Assembly: GCA_009886305.1 (NCBI GenBank)
Contig: QXZO01000124.1
Coordinates: 1 to 16,070, forward strand
Direction: 5' to 3'
DNA: 16,070 bases
From: Betaproteobacteria bacterium
GTDB taxonomy: Bacteria; Pseudomonadota; Gammaproteobacteria; Burkholderiales; Eutrophovitaceae
Numbering within the stretch: the first letter of the stretch is position 1; each line of letters starts with the position of its first letter. Of this stretch, positions 5,904 through 15,473 are shown in pieces. Below the pieces are notes generated by a model that was given only the letters and a program-made list of their open reading frames with translations, had not been told where the DNA came from and did no database searches. Position numbers and translations under genes: made by a program.

Positions 5904-8900
5904 GTGACTAAGTTTGTAAAACCCGCCGCCCAAGGGCTGTATAACCCCGCAAATGAGCATGACGCATGCGGCGTTGGATTTATAGCGCACATTAAAGGTG
6001 ATAAAAGTCACCGTATTGTGGATCAAGGACTGCAGATTCTCGACAACTTGACTCATCGTGGCGCAACCGGCTTTGACCCGTTACTTGGAGATGGGGCTGG
6101 TATTTTAGTGCAAATACCAGACAATTTTTTTCGTAATATCAGTGACCTAGAGTTCGATTTACCTCTTTCCGGAGAGTACGGAGTCGGTATGGTTTTCTTA
6201 CCCCAAGATGAGATCAGCCGATCGAAGATACAAGAGGTCTTAGAAGAGTTTACAGCGGCCGAGGGCCAGGAGGTGCTGGGTTGGCGAGATGTGCCAGTGG
6301 ATAACTCTGGAATCAGTCAGACTGCTCGAGATGTTGAACCCGTTATCCGACAACTGTTTATTCGTCGTGGAATAAATTGCCAGACCTTGCAGGACTTTGA
6401 GCGTAAGCTGTTTGTAATTCGTAAGCAGGCTGAGCATCGGGTCTCTGGTTTCGGTGATATTGGAGCGGGAGGTTTTTATTTATCGTCGATGTCTGCAAGA
6501 ACTATCGTTTATAAAGGAATGTTACTTGCGAGTCAGGTTGGGGACTATTATCTAGATCTGTCAGACAATACCTTCGCCTCTTCCTTAGCGCTTGTACACC
6601 AACGTTTTTCTACGAATACGTTTCCCAGTTGGGAGCTTGCTCATCCTTTTAGAATGATCGGGCATAACGGCGAATTTAATACATTGCGTGGAAATATCAA
6701 TTGGATGAGAGCGAGACAGCAAGCGCTATTTTCACCAGTGGTTAGGGAAGATCTCGACAAGTTATGGCCCTTAATAGATGAAATACAATCGGATTCGGCC
6801 TGTTTTGATAATGCTCTAGAGTTGTTGGTATTGAGCGGATATTCGGTTGCGCAATCGATGATGTTACTGATTCCTGAGGCTTGGTCGGGTAACGCGTTAA
6901 TGAGTCGTGATCGTAAGAACTTTTTTGAATATCATGCGCCCGTGATGGAGCCATGGGATGGTCCCGCTGCTGTCGCGTTTACAGACGGCATTCAAATCGG
7001 TGCGACACTTGACCGAAACGGATTAAGACCGGCACGTTATGTAGTTACCAAGGATGATTTGGTGATTATGGCTTCTGAAGTCGGGGTGCTGCCAGTGGAA
7101 GAAAAAAATGTTGCGCATAAGTGGCGTTTAGAGCCGGGCAAGATGCTTCTCATTGATACGAAGCAGGGACGAATAATCGGGGACGAGGAAATTAAAGAAA
7201 CGCTGATAGCTGAGCGTGATTATGGCGCGCTTTTGCGAGAGTCCAAAATTGTACTATCTAATGTGACGGCGGCTGTCGGACATCGCTCGGTTAGAGATTC
7301 TGAAGATTTACTCGACATACAGCAATCCTTTGGTTTTACTCAAGAGGATATTAAATTTGTTTTGACGCCAATGGGTGAGTCTGGTCAAGAAGGCACTGGA
7401 TCAATGGGTAACGATTCACCGCTGGCCGTCTTGTCAGACAAAAACAAGTCGATCTACAGTTACTTTAAACAATTATTTGCTCAAGTTACAAATCCACCAG
7501 TGGATCCAATACGAGAAGAGCTGGTTATGTCTTTGATCTCTTATGTTGGGCCCAAGCCTAATCTTTTAGGGGTTGATTATAAGACAGTAGTTAAACGTCT
7601 TGAGCTCTCACAACCAATTCTGAATTTTGATGAATACGATACGCTTGTTGACATATATAAGGGTACTAATGGCGCTTTTGACAGTGAGGTCATTGATATA
7701 ACATTTCCTCGGGATAATGGGCCCGATGGTCTCGAGCAAGTGTTAGGAGAGATATGCGATCGAGCTGAAAGCGCCGTGCAAAGCGGTAAGACGATATTGA
7801 TCCTTTCAGACAATACAGTCGATTCAGAGCGAGTAGCGATACCGGCGTTGTTAGCTACCAGCGGTGTACATCATCACTTAGTCCGGCTCGGCTTAAGAAC
7901 AAAAACCGGGCTCGTTGTCAGTACCGGCTCGGCGCGGGAGACGCACCATTTCGCCTTGTTAGCGGGCTATGGTGCAGAGGCGATCCACCCTTGGTTGGCT
8001 ATGGAAACGCTTTCCTCAGTGTCAGATGAATTGAAACAAGATGGGGCAGTAGCTAATAAAAATTATGTAAAAGCGATTGGTAAGGGGTTAAACAAAGTTA
8101 TGTCGAAAATGGGCATATCAACATATCAATCTTATTGTGGTGCTCAGATTTTTGAAGCAATAGGCTTAAATACTGATTTTATCGATCGCTTCTTTACGGG
8201 AACGTCGAGCAATGTCGAGGGTATAGGTATCCAAGAGATTGCGATGGAATCCATTAGTGAACACACTCGAGCGTTCAGTGAAAAAGATCCTACTCTTATT
8301 GATTCGCTCGATGCCGGTGGCGAGTATGCTTTTAGAGTACGCGGCGAAGCGCACATGTGGACCCCCGATTCAATTGCCACCCTGCAGAGGGCGACTCGGA
8401 CGAATGAGTACTCAACGTATAAAGAATATGCTGAGATGATTAATCAGCAAAGCCGACGTCACATGACACTACGAGGGTTATTCGAAATAAATCCACTAGG
8501 TGAGCCAATTTCTATTGAAGAGGTAGAACCTTGGACTCAGATTGTTAAACGGTTTGCTACAGGCGCTATGTCACTGGGGTCTATTTCTACAGAAGCGCAC
8601 ACAACACTTGCAATCGCTATGAATCGTATAGGGGGCAAATCGAACACGGGTGAGGGCGGGGAGGACCCTGGACGGTTCCAACCTGTCACAAAAAAAACAA
8701 GCACTAAAAATGTTCTTGGATCTGTGGTTATTTCTGATGTTGACCTCGAAGAAGGCGATACCCTTCGGTCGAAAATCAAGCAAGTAGCTTCTGGTCGCTT
8801 TGGTGTTACTGCTGAGTACTTGGCAAATGCTGATCAAATTCAAATTAAGGTAGCGCAAGGTGCGAAGCCGGGAGAGGGAGGGCAGCTACCAGGCCATAAA

Positions 8901-10541
8901 GTATCTCAATATATAGCCAAGTTGAGATTTTCGGTGCCTGGAGTCGGTCTTATTTCTCCTCCACCGCATCATGACATTTATTCCATCGAGGATTTAGCAC
9001 AGCTTATTCATGACCTCAAAAATGCGAACCCAAAGGCTACGATCAGTGTCAAGTTAGTGTCTGAAATTGGCGTCGGTACTGTAGCCGCTGGCGTTTCGAA
9101 AGCGAAATCGGACCATGTTGTGATAGCAGGGTACGATGGGGGGACGGGCGCATCGCCATTGTCGTCCATCAAGCATGCGGGTGCGCCTTGGGAGCTAGGC
9201 TTATCTGAGACCCAGCAAACTCTAGTACTTAATCAGCTTCGAGGCCGCATCATCGTGCAGGTCGATGGTCAAATGAAAACCGGTCGTGACGTCATTGTTG
9301 GTGCGTTGCTAGGGGCAGATGAATTTGGTTTTGCCACGGCACCTTTGGTGGTTGAAGGATGCATAATGATGCGCAAATGTCATTTAAATACTTGTCCTGT
9401 AGGTATAGCGACTCAGGATCCTGTGCTCCGAGAAAAGTTCTCAGGCAAACCTGAACATGTGATTAATTATTTTCATTTTGTTGCGCAAGAAATACGGGAA
9501 ATTATGGCGAGTATGGGTGTGCGCAGCCTAAACGAAATCATCGGTCGGTCAGATTTGCTTGATACTCGAAGCGGGATTAATCATTGGAAGGCGAAGGGAT
9601 TAGATTTCTCTAAGATCTTTTATCGGCCAGACATGCCGGAAGAAGTTGCGAGACGCCACCTCGAGCAGCAAGATCATGGGCTTGAAAAAGGTTTAGATAA
9701 TAGTTTGATTGAGCAGGCAAAACAGGCCTTGGCGGATCAGGTGCCCGTGCGAATTGAAAGTAAAGTTAAGAATGCTAATCGCAGTGTAGGGGCGATGTTA
9801 TCCAATCAGGTGGCAACACGCTATGGGCATGCCGGGCTTCCTGATGAAACGATCACAGTAAATTTCGAAGGCACTGCAGGACAAAGTTTCGGTGTTTTCC
9901 TTGCGAAAGGAATTACATTTAATCTGCGAGGCGATGCAAACGATTATGTGGGTAAGGGGTTGTCTGGCGGACGTATTGTCATTCATCCTTCAGATGACTT
10001 TAGTGGTTCGTCCTTCCAGAACATTGTAGTTGGTAACACGGTCTTATATGGTGCAGTACAGGGAGAGGTTTATTTCTCTGGTGTTGCCGGTGAGCGATTT
10101 GCGGTTAGAAATAGCGGCGCCACTGCAGTTGTTGAGGGGGTTGGAGATCACTGTTGCGAGTATATGACGGGTGGCACAGTAGTGGTACTCGGTGACACCG
10201 GAAGAAACTTTGCAGCTGGTATGAGTGGAGGCATTGCTTACGTGTACGATCCAAAAGGGAACTTCGAGCTCCGCTGTAATCTCTCCATGGTGGATGTGGA
10301 GAGACTTCTACCAATGGATCAGCAGGAACCGGCGAACCTGCACTGCGATAAATTTGATGAAGAGCTCTTGAAGCATTTATTGTCAGAGCATCTCAACCTT
10401 ACTGGTAGTTCAGTCGCTGAAAACATTCTAGACGATTGGAATTTGGCAAGGAGTAAGTTCGTTAAGGTGTTTCCACACGAATATCGTCGTGCGTTAACTG
10501 AACTTGCTCAAAGTAATAAAAGTGAACGGGAGGCAGCATAA
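5904..10541 (+). CDS. gltB: Glutamate synthase (NADPH), large subunit
   Basis: GltB takes the amide nitrogen from glutamine and transfers it to 2-oxoglutarate, giving two glutamates; with GltD it forms NADPH-GOGAT in the cytoplasm. At 1545 residues it is full length. The first 21 residues are a propeptide preceding Cys22 (HDACGVGF), the expected N-terminal nucleophile of a class II glutamine amidotransferase. The glutaminase domain (about 22-430) has RFSTNTFPSWELAHPFR and HNGEFNTLRGN. A central domain (about 480-790) follows, then the FMN-binding synthase domain with GEGGEDPGRF at 916-925, SPPPHHDIYS, and GYDGGTGASP at about 1076-1085. Cys1153, Cys1159 and Cys1164 (CIMMRKCHLNTCP) are the 3Fe-4S ligands. 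A C-terminal GXGXG-type domain (about 1290-1490) ends the protein. It starts at a GTG after GAGAGG and stops 1 base before gltD. All key residues are present. Confidence 0.98.
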   Translation: MTKFVKPAAQGLYNPANEHDACGVGFIAHIKGDKSHRIVDQGLQILDNLTHRGATGFDPLLGDGAGILVQIPDNFFRNISDLEFDLPLSGEYGVGMVFLPQDEISRSKIQEVLEEFTAAEGQEVLGWRDVPVDNSGISQTARDVEPVIRQLFIRRGINCQTLQDFERKLFVIRKQAEHRVSGFGDIGAGGFYLSSMSARTIVYKGMLLASQVGDYYLDLSDNTFASSLALVHQRFSTNTFPSWELAHPFRMIGHNGEFNTLRGNINWMRARQQALFSPVVREDLDKLWPLIDEIQSDSACFDNALELLVLSGYSVAQSMMLLIPEAWSGNALMSRDRKNFFEYHAPVMEPWDGPAAVAFTDGIQIGATLDRNGLRPARYVVTKDDLVIMASEVGVLPVEEKNVAHKWRLEPGKMLLIDTKQGRIIGDEEIKETLIAERDYGALLRESKIVLSNVTAAVGHRSVRDSEDLLDIQQSFGFTQEDIKFVLTPMGESGQEGTGSMGNDSPLAVLSDKNKSIYSYFKQLFAQVTNPPVDPIREELVMSLISYVGPKPNLLGVDYKTVVKRLELSQPILNFDEYDTLVDIYKGTNGAFDSEVIDITFPRDNGPDGLEQVLGEICDRAESAVQSGKTILILSDNTVDSERVAIPALLATSGVHHHLVRLGLRTKTGLVVSTGSARETHHFALLAGYGAEAIHPWLAMETLSSVSDELKQDGAVANKNYVKAIGKGLNKVMSKMGISTYQSYCGAQIFEAIGLNTDFIDRFFTGTSSNVEGIGIQEIAMESISEHTRAFSEKDPTLIDSLDAGGEYAFRVRGEAHMWTPDSIATLQRATRTNEYSTYKEYAEMINQQSRRHMTLRGLFEINPLGEPISIEEVEPWTQIVKRFATGAMSLGSISTEAHTTLAIAMNRIGGKSNTGEGGEDPGRFQPVTKKTSTKNVLGSVVISDVDLEEGDTLRSKIKQVASGRFGVTAEYLANADQIQIKVAQGAKPGEGGQLPGHKVSQYIAKLRFSVPGVGLISPPPHHDIYSIEDLAQLIHDLKNANPKATISVKLVSEIGVGTVAAGVSKAKSDHVVIAGYDGGTGASPLSSIKHAGAPWELGLSETQQTLVLNQLRGRIIVQVDGQMKTGRDVIVGALLGADEFGFATAPLVVEGCIMMRKCHLNTCPVGIATQDPVLREKFSGKPEHVINYFHFVAQEIREIMASMGVRSLNEIIGRSDLLDTRSGINHWKAKGLDFSKIFYRPDMPEEVARRHLEQQDHGLEKGLDNSLIEQAKQALADQVPVRIESKVKNANRSVGAMLSNQVATRYGHAGLPDETITVNFEGTAGQSFGVFLAKGITFNLRGDANDYVGKGLSGGRIVIHPSDDFSGSSFQNIVVGNTVLYGAVQGEVYFSGVAGERFAVRNSGATAVVEGVGDHCCEYMTGGTVVVLGDTGRNFAAGMSGGIAYVYDPKGNFELRCNLSMVDVERLLPMDQQEPANLHCDKFDEELLKHLLSEHLNLTGSSVAENILDDWNLARSKFVKVFPHEYRRALTELAQSNKSEREAA
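10528..10533 (+). promoter_or_regulatory. Ribosome binding site that decides the gltD start
   Basis: GGGAGG inside the last gltB codons lies 9 bases before the ATG at 10543. It favours that ATG over the in-frame ATG at 10504, which would overlap gltB by 38 bases and add 13 residues before the conserved MGKPTGFLE start. Confidence 0.8.
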
Positions 10542-10542
10542 G

Positions 10543-12021
10543 ATGGGAAAACCAACCGGGTTTTTGGAGCATGAACGGGTGAACGAGTCAAGTGTGCCTG
10601 TTGACAATAGAGTTAAAAACTATAGTGAATTTGTGATTACGCATTCGGATGAAGAGGCCTCTCGTCAGGGCGCACGTTGCATGGATTGCGGGATTCCATT
10701 CTGTCAAAGTGGTTGTCCTGTGAATAACATTATTCCCGATTGGAACGATCTGGTTTACCGAAAAAACTGGCAATCCGCACTGCAAACGCTGCATTCTACA
10801 AATAATTTTCCTGAATTTACCGGTCGCATTTGTCCGGCGCCTTGTGAAGCCTCTTGTACATTGAATATCAATGATTCGGCGGTAGCTATTAAATCGATTG
10901 AGCACGCTATTGTTGATAAGGGTTGGAATCAAGGTTGGATTGTGCCTCAGGTCCCTGCGCAAAAAACTGGCAAGCGAGTAGCTGTTGTTGGTTCAGGTCC
11001 AGCAGGACTTGCCTGCGCCCAACAATTGGCGAGAGCTGGTCATGACGTGGTCGTCTTTGAGAAGAATGACAGGGTTGGCGGCCTGTTGCGGTATGGGATA
11101 CCAGATTTTAAGATGGAAAAAAATCACATCGATCGTCGAGTATCACAAATGGAGCAAGAGGGTGTGGAATTTAGAACAAGTGTCTGCGTCGGCGCTCCAG
11201 GCGAACCTATTGTCGGTGTTAATAATCTATCTCAAAAATTTGTCGCTCAAGACGAGCTATTGACGGAATTCGATGCAATAGCATTGACCGGAGGCTCTGA
11301 AGTGCCGCGTGATTTGACCGTAGATGGACGGACTCTCAATGGTGTGCATTTTGCTATGGAGTTCCTACCTCAGCAGAACAGAGTGGTTGCTGGAGACAAA
11401 CTGGATAGTCAGATTTTAGCCACAGGTAAGCATGTTGTGGTTATCGGAGGCGGCGACACAGGCTCTGACTGTGTGGGAACGTCGAACCGACAGGGAGCGG
11501 CGTCAGTTACCCAATTTGAATTGATGCCCATGCCTCCAGAGCAGGAAAATCGACCGCTAACCTGGCCAGATTGGCCAATTAAGCTAAGGACTAGCTCCTC
11601 GCATGAAGAGGGTTGTTCTCGTGACTGGTCGGTTACAACCAAGCGGTTCGAAGGGGAAGAGGGCAGAGTTACCAAGTTGATAGCGGCTCGATTAGAGTGG
11701 CAAAAAGGCGACGACGGACGCATGCAGATGAGAGAAATGCCAAACAGTGAATTTGAATTGAAGGCCGACCTTGTGCTCTTTGCAATGGGATTCGTCAATC
11801 CCGTACGTGAAGGTTTGTTAGCCTCATTAGGCGTTAAACTCGATGGCCGAGGTAATGTGGATGCAAACACAGAGGATTATAAAACCTCTCACGATAAAGT
11901 CTTCGTCGCCGGCGATATGCGACGAGGCCAATCGCTAGTCGTATGGGCGATTCGAGAGGGCCGACAATGTGCCCGTTCAATAGATGAGGTGCTCATGGGC
12001 CAATCGGAACTGCCACGATAA
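10543..12021 (+). CDS. gltD: Glutamate synthase (NADPH), small subunit
   Basis: GltD oxidises NADPH through FAD and passes electrons via iron-sulfur clusters to the FMN of GltB. The chosen start gives 492 residues beginning MGKPTGFLEHER, the usual family opening. The N-terminal cluster region has two cysteine groups: Cys46, 49, 54 and 58 (CMDCGIPFCQSGC), and Cys97, 101 and 105 (CPAPCEASC). These fit the two 4Fe-4S sites of the family. The FAD-binding GSGPAG is at 150-155, followed by RVGGLLRYGIPDFKM. The NADPH-binding GGGDTG is at 302-307. The second FAD motif AGDMRRGQS begins at 456. The gene follows gltB by 1 base with its own GGGAGG, so the subunits are clearly co-translated. Related proteins such as PreT or NADPH-dependent oxidoreductases share this fold, but the gltB neighbour settles the role. 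Confidence 0.98.
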   Translation: MGKPTGFLEHERVNESSVPVDNRVKNYSEFVITHSDEEASRQGARCMDCGIPFCQSGCPVNNIIPDWNDLVYRKNWQSALQTLHSTNNFPEFTGRICPAPCEASCTLNINDSAVAIKSIEHAIVDKGWNQGWIVPQVPAQKTGKRVAVVGSGPAGLACAQQLARAGHDVVVFEKNDRVGGLLRYGIPDFKMEKNHIDRRVSQMEQEGVEFRTSVCVGAPGEPIVGVNNLSQKFVAQDELLTEFDAIALTGGSEVPRDLTVDGRTLNGVHFAMEFLPQQNRVVAGDKLDSQILATGKHVVVIGGGDTGSDCVGTSNRQGAASVTQFELMPMPPEQENRPLTWPDWPIKLRTSSSHEEGCSRDWSVTTKRFEGEEGRVTKLIAARLEWQKGDDGRMQMREMPNSEFELKADLVLFAMGFVNPVREGLLASLGVKLDGRGNVDANTEDYKTSHDKVFVAGDMRRGQSLVVWAIREGRQCARSIDEVLMGQSELPR

Positions 12022-12053
12022 ATGGGGTTTGTGTAATTTTAATTAGTTTTTAG

Positions 12054-12060
12054 AAGGAGG
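12054..12060 (+). promoter_or_regulatory. Strong ribosome binding site for hemE
   Basis: AAGGAGG is a near-perfect anti-Shine-Dalgarno match 6 bases before the GTG at 12067, the strongest such site in the window. It supports the GTG start. The 45-base gltD-hemE gap is T-rich and shows no hairpin, so hemE may be read through from gltBD. Confidence 0.85.
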
Positions 12061-12066
12061 CGCCAA

Positions 12067-13131
12067 GTGGCCCAGCTTCAGAATGATGTTTTTTTACGGG
12101 CGCTACTTCGACAACCAACTCCTTACACGCCTGTCTGGATTATGCGTCAAGCGGGACGTTATCTTCCAGAGTACAACAAAACTCGTAGTCAAGCAGGATC
12201 GTTCCTCAATCTTTGTAAAAATCCAGATCTAGCTACCGAGGTAACCCTTCAGCCTTTAGCTCGATTTAATTTAGACGCCGCAATTTTATTCTCGGATATA
12301 TTGACTATCCCAGATGCTATGGGTCTAGGTCTTTACTTTGCCGATGGGGAAGGTCCGAAATTCGAGCGGCCTTTACGTGAAGAAAAACAGATTAAACTGC
12401 TTTCAGCAATTGAACCAGAGGAACAACTAAAGTACGTGATTGACGCTGTCCGTTCAATAAAGACAGCGCTGGGTAATCGTCTGCCACTTATTGGTTTTTC
12501 AGGTAGTCCGTTTACTTTAGCGTGTTACATGATTGAAGGAAGAGGTGGAACAGATTTTCACCGAGTCAAAAAAATGGCTTATGAACGTCCCGATTTATTT
12601 AACAAAATATTAGAAGTTACGTCTACATCTGTCATTGCTTATTTGAATGCACAGATACTGGCCGGTGCTGATGCAGTAATGATATTTGATACTTGGGGTG
12701 GCAGCTTAACTTCTAAAGCTTTTAAACAGTTCTCACAAAATAATCTAACTCAAATATGTAATTCTTTGACTAGAGAGGTCAACGGAACAGTGATCCCACG
12801 CGTTGTATTTACCAAAGGTGGTGGCCAATGGCTTGAAACCCTTGCGGAAACTGGAGCAGATGCGTTGGGTCTGGATTGGGCTACTGATATAGCTGGTGCT
12901 CGCAATAGAGTAGGTGATCGTGTAGGACTGCAAGGTAATATGGACCCAGCCATATTACTTACGAATCCTGATGTGATTCAAAAAGAGGTTGGTGAAGTTC
13001 TCTCAGGTTTTGGAGAGGGCTCTGGCCATGTGTTCAATTTAGGTCATGGCGTTTCCCAATTTACTCCGCCTGAGAATGTTCTTGCGCTCGTTGAAGCAGT
13101 TCACGATCAAAGCCCTAAATATCACCGCTGA
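12067..13131 (+). CDS. hemE: Uroporphyrinogen decarboxylase
   Basis: HemE removes four acetate carboxyl groups from uroporphyrinogen III to give coproporphyrinogen III, a cytoplasmic step of haem synthesis without a cofactor. The 354-residue length is typical. The substrate-binding start motif MRQAGRYLPEY supplies Arg27 and Arg31. Asp77 lies in FSDILTIPDAMG, Tyr154 in SGSPFTLACYMIEG (145-158), FDTWGG follows, and His327 lies in FNLGHGV near the C-terminus. These are the conserved active-site positions of the family. Translation starts at a GTG 6 bases after AAGGAGG; no better ATG exists nearby. It lies 45 bases after gltD and 86 bases before priA on the same strand. With hemB at the left edge, the window holds two haem-pathway genes, separated by about 11.5 kb. 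Confidence 0.98.
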   Translation: MAQLQNDVFLRALLRQPTPYTPVWIMRQAGRYLPEYNKTRSQAGSFLNLCKNPDLATEVTLQPLARFNLDAAILFSDILTIPDAMGLGLYFADGEGPKFERPLREEKQIKLLSAIEPEEQLKYVIDAVRSIKTALGNRLPLIGFSGSPFTLACYMIEGRGGTDFHRVKKMAYERPDLFNKILEVTSTSVIAYLNAQILAGADAVMIFDTWGGSLTSKAFKQFSQNNLTQICNSLTREVNGTVIPRVVFTKGGGQWLETLAETGADALGLDWATDIAGARNRVGDRVGLQGNMDPAILLTNPDVIQKEVGEVLSGFGEGSGHVFNLGHGVSQFTPPENVLALVEAVHDQSPKYHR

Positions 13132-13160
13132 ATTCAAACACTGCTTTGGTGGTGAGGTAT

Positions 13161-13180
13161 AGTCAATGAGACTTTTTTTT
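13161..13180 (+). terminator. Weak candidate terminator between hemE and priA
   Basis: A 4-bp stem AGTC/GACT (13161-13164 and 13170-13173) with a 5-base loop leads directly into eight Ts ending at 13180. The T-run is good but the stem is too short and AT-rich for confident termination, so some read-through into priA is likely if it works at all. Confidence 0.25.
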
Positions 13181-13217
13181 CTCTTTTCGTGTCTTAATAT
13201 CTTCGAACGCTTAACTT

Positions 13218-15416
13218 ATGCTTTTTGCTCAAGTTCATCTCGATGTCCCCTTAGACGGACCATTTGATTATCGAATTGGTTCTCAAGATGTAGCTAAAGG
13301 TGCGATAGTTGTTGTGCCTTTCCGTAGAAAGAAAATAGTCGGGATTGTAGAGGATGTGTCGGATGAGACTTCAGTGGATGAGCGTAAACTCAAGACAATA
13401 GAATCAGTATTCAATCTCGATCCGTTGCCTGCTTGTTATTTTTCTTTTTGCCAGTTTGTTGCTCGGCATTACTATGCTAGGTTCGGACAGATTCTGTTTT
13501 TAGGGTTGCCACTAGCGGTCCGTCGTGTCAATTTTTCAGAGCGGTTTAGTGAAACTGTGTTTTCTTTAAGTGAAAAAGGTCACCGAGAGATTCCAGACTC
13601 AGTTAGTCCGCGTACGTTTGGTAAGAAAAAATTATTTGAGTTGTTTCAGGTTGAAAAAAGCATTACTTTTTCTGAGGCGCGCTCGGTGTACTCAACGGCA
13701 AGAGCAGAGTTGGCAAGATGGTTAGATGAGGGATGGATTACAGCTGGTCAGCGAATTCAAGATTATACATTTGCTCCCAAAAAAGCTGCAAGTAATGATG
13801 CTGAGGATAAATCAGTTATTAAATTAACAGAGCCTCAGCAGCGAGCTGTAGAAACTATTAGTGCTGATTTGGATTTGCACCAGGCCTGGCTACTCCAGGG
13901 GGTGACTGGAAGTGGGAAGACCGAGGTATATTTCGAAGTCATGGCAAAAACACTTAGTCTTGGTCGACAAGTCATGGTGTTAGTACCAGAAATTAATTTA
14001 ACACCGCAGTTTGAATCTCGACTGCGCTCGCGGTTTCCTGAGCGAAAAATCGTTACATTAAACAGTAGTATGAGCGATAGGGAGCGCTTACAGGCTTGGA
14101 TGTTGGCGCGTTCAGGTGTAGCGAGTATTGTGTTGGGTACTCGGCTCGCAATATTTGCGTCGCTACCTAAATTAGGTTTGATTGTTGTAGATGAAGAGCA
14201 TGATCTGTCATACAAGCAGGTTGAGGGAGTTCGTTACAACGCAAGAGACTTGGCAATTTATTTGGCTAGTGAAAATAACGCTCCTATTATCTTGGGCTCA
14301 GCAACACCATCGCTGGAGACGTATTTTAATTTTTTGGAGGGCAAATATAAGCGTGTGGTACTGAATGAACGACCTCATAGCCCATCCCCTGAAATTCAAT
14401 TGATCTCTGTTGACCGAGCGTTTGCACGAACAATCGCACCCGAGATACTTAAATCTATGGGAGCATGTTTAGGTCGGGGCGAGCAAGTTCTAGTATTTCT
14501 CAATCGACGGGGATACGCATCGGCTTTATTTTGTTCATCATGTAATTGGGTCGCCATGTGCGGCCGTTGCTCCGCTCGTCTGACAATACATAAGAGCGCA
14601 GTTCAATTACGGTGTCATTATTGTGGCTATCAAAGTAAGGTGCCAGATCAATGTGCAGAGTGTGGAAACCACGATTTGATTGACTTAGGCCAAGGAACGC
14701 AGCGAGTCGAAGATGACTTGAGAACCCAATTTCCTGAGGCTTCAATCCTTCGTATCGACAGCGACACAACGAAACGTAAGGGCGCTTTTAAGGCGATGAG
14801 AGGCGTTATTGCAAATTCTGATGTTGATATTATAGTGGGTACTCAAATGCTAGCCAAAGGACATGACTTTCCTAACCTCGCTTTGGTTGTCGTTTTGGGC
14901 ACTGACCAGTCATTATTTAGCGCAGATTTTAGAGCAACGGAGAGGCTTTACCAACAGTTATTACAAGTCTCTGGTAGGCCAGGGCGGGGTGAGAAAAAAG
15001 GTCAGGTTTTGCTTCAAACGGAGTTTTCGCAGCACCCGGTTTATCAGTCTCTAATACATCAGACTTTTGATGAGTTTGCGCAAAATTTGCTTACAGAGCG
15101 TGAGGATGCCGCGTTTCCACCTTATTGTTATCAAGTCTTGTTAAAGGTGGCGGCCAAGCAAGAGCAAAATGTATGGAGCTTTTTATCGCTCGCCCAGAAA
15201 GAAGCTGCCAAGATTAAAGTATCTGGAATAGAGGTGTATGATGCGGTTCCATCTCCACTTTTTAAAATGTCTGGATTTTATCGAGGTCAACTTTTAATTC
15301 AAGCGAGTTCGAGAAAGTCTATGAGAGGATTTTTGCGGGTTTGGAGCACGCGTATAGATGGGTTAAAAGATAATATCGTACGGTATGTACTTGATGTTGA
15401 TCCCTTAGACGTGTGA
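13218..15416 (+). CDS. priA: Primosomal protein N' (replication restart helicase PriA)
   Basis: PriA recognises abandoned replication forks and starts reloading of the replicative helicase; it is a superfamily 2, 3'-to-5' DNA helicase. The 732-residue length is normal. The N-terminal DNA-binding domain starts directly (VPLDGPFDYRI) and is followed by a winged-helix region. Walker A is GVTGSGKT at 228-235 and the Walker B box is DEEH at 325-328. Eight zinc-binding cysteines are all present: 439, 442, 448, 451, 466, 469, 479 and 482. GTQMLAKGHDFPNLALV and the motif VI region QVSGRPGRG (583-591) follow. In motif VI the residue before the last GR is Pro588, where I expect Ala in most PriA proteins. 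The ATG has no recognisable Shine-Dalgarno sequence; a TAATAT at 13195-13200 would give a leader of only about 10 bases if it is a -10 box. The start agrees with the family N-terminus. Confidence 0.97.
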   Translation: MLFAQVHLDVPLDGPFDYRIGSQDVAKGAIVVVPFRRKKIVGIVEDVSDETSVDERKLKTIESVFNLDPLPACYFSFCQFVARHYYARFGQILFLGLPLAVRRVNFSERFSETVFSLSEKGHREIPDSVSPRTFGKKKLFELFQVEKSITFSEARSVYSTARAELARWLDEGWITAGQRIQDYTFAPKKAASNDAEDKSVIKLTEPQQRAVETISADLDLHQAWLLQGVTGSGKTEVYFEVMAKTLSLGRQVMVLVPEINLTPQFESRLRSRFPERKIVTLNSSMSDRERLQAWMLARSGVASIVLGTRLAIFASLPKLGLIVVDEEHDLSYKQVEGVRYNARDLAIYLASENNAPIILGSATPSLETYFNFLEGKYKRVVLNERPHSPSPEIQLISVDRAFARTIAPEILKSMGACLGRGEQVLVFLNRRGYASALFCSSCNWVAMCGRCSARLTIHKSAVQLRCHYCGYQSKVPDQCAECGNHDLIDLGQGTQRVEDDLRTQFPEASILRIDSDTTKRKGAFKAMRGVIANSDVDIIVGTQMLAKGHDFPNLALVVVLGTDQSLFSADFRATERLYQQLLQVSGRPGRGEKKGQVLLQTEFSQHPVYQSLIHQTFDEFAQNLLTEREDAAFPPYCYQVLLKVAAKQEQNVWSFLSLAQKEAAKIKVSGIEVYDAVPSPLFKMSGFYRGQLLIQASSRKSMRGFLRVWSTRIDGLKDNIVRYVLDVDPLDV

Positions 15417-15429
15417 TGTTTTAGTTTCA

Positions 15430-15458
15430 TTGTCAAAAGAGACGATGTTTTGTATAGA
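15430..15458 (+). promoter_or_regulatory. Candidate sigma70-type promoter for argS
   Basis: TTGTCA (15430-15435) and TATAGA (15453-15458) match the -35 and -10 consensus at 5 of 6 positions each and are exactly 17 bases apart. This is the best-formed promoter I found in the window. It lies wholly in the 57-base priA-argS gap. Transcription would begin near 15465, only about 9 bases before the argS ATG. Confidence 0.55.
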
Positions 15459-15473
15459 TAGAGTGATGTGTTA

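Noticed and set aside
10504..10542. Longer gltD reading frame starting at ATG 10504 (13 extra residues, overlapping gltB)
   Set aside because: The ATG at 10543 follows a GGGAGG at good spacing and begins the conserved MGKPTGFLE family N-terminus; the extra residues have no family support.
11409..11870. Open frame of 153 codons on the - strand inside gltD
   Set aside because: It lies entirely opposite a well-conserved coding sequence, resembles no protein I know, and is rich in Ser/Pro/Thr as expected of an antisense shadow.
13835..14215. Open frame of 126 codons on the - strand inside priA
   Set aside because: Antisense to the conserved helicase core with no recognisable domain; treated as a shadow.
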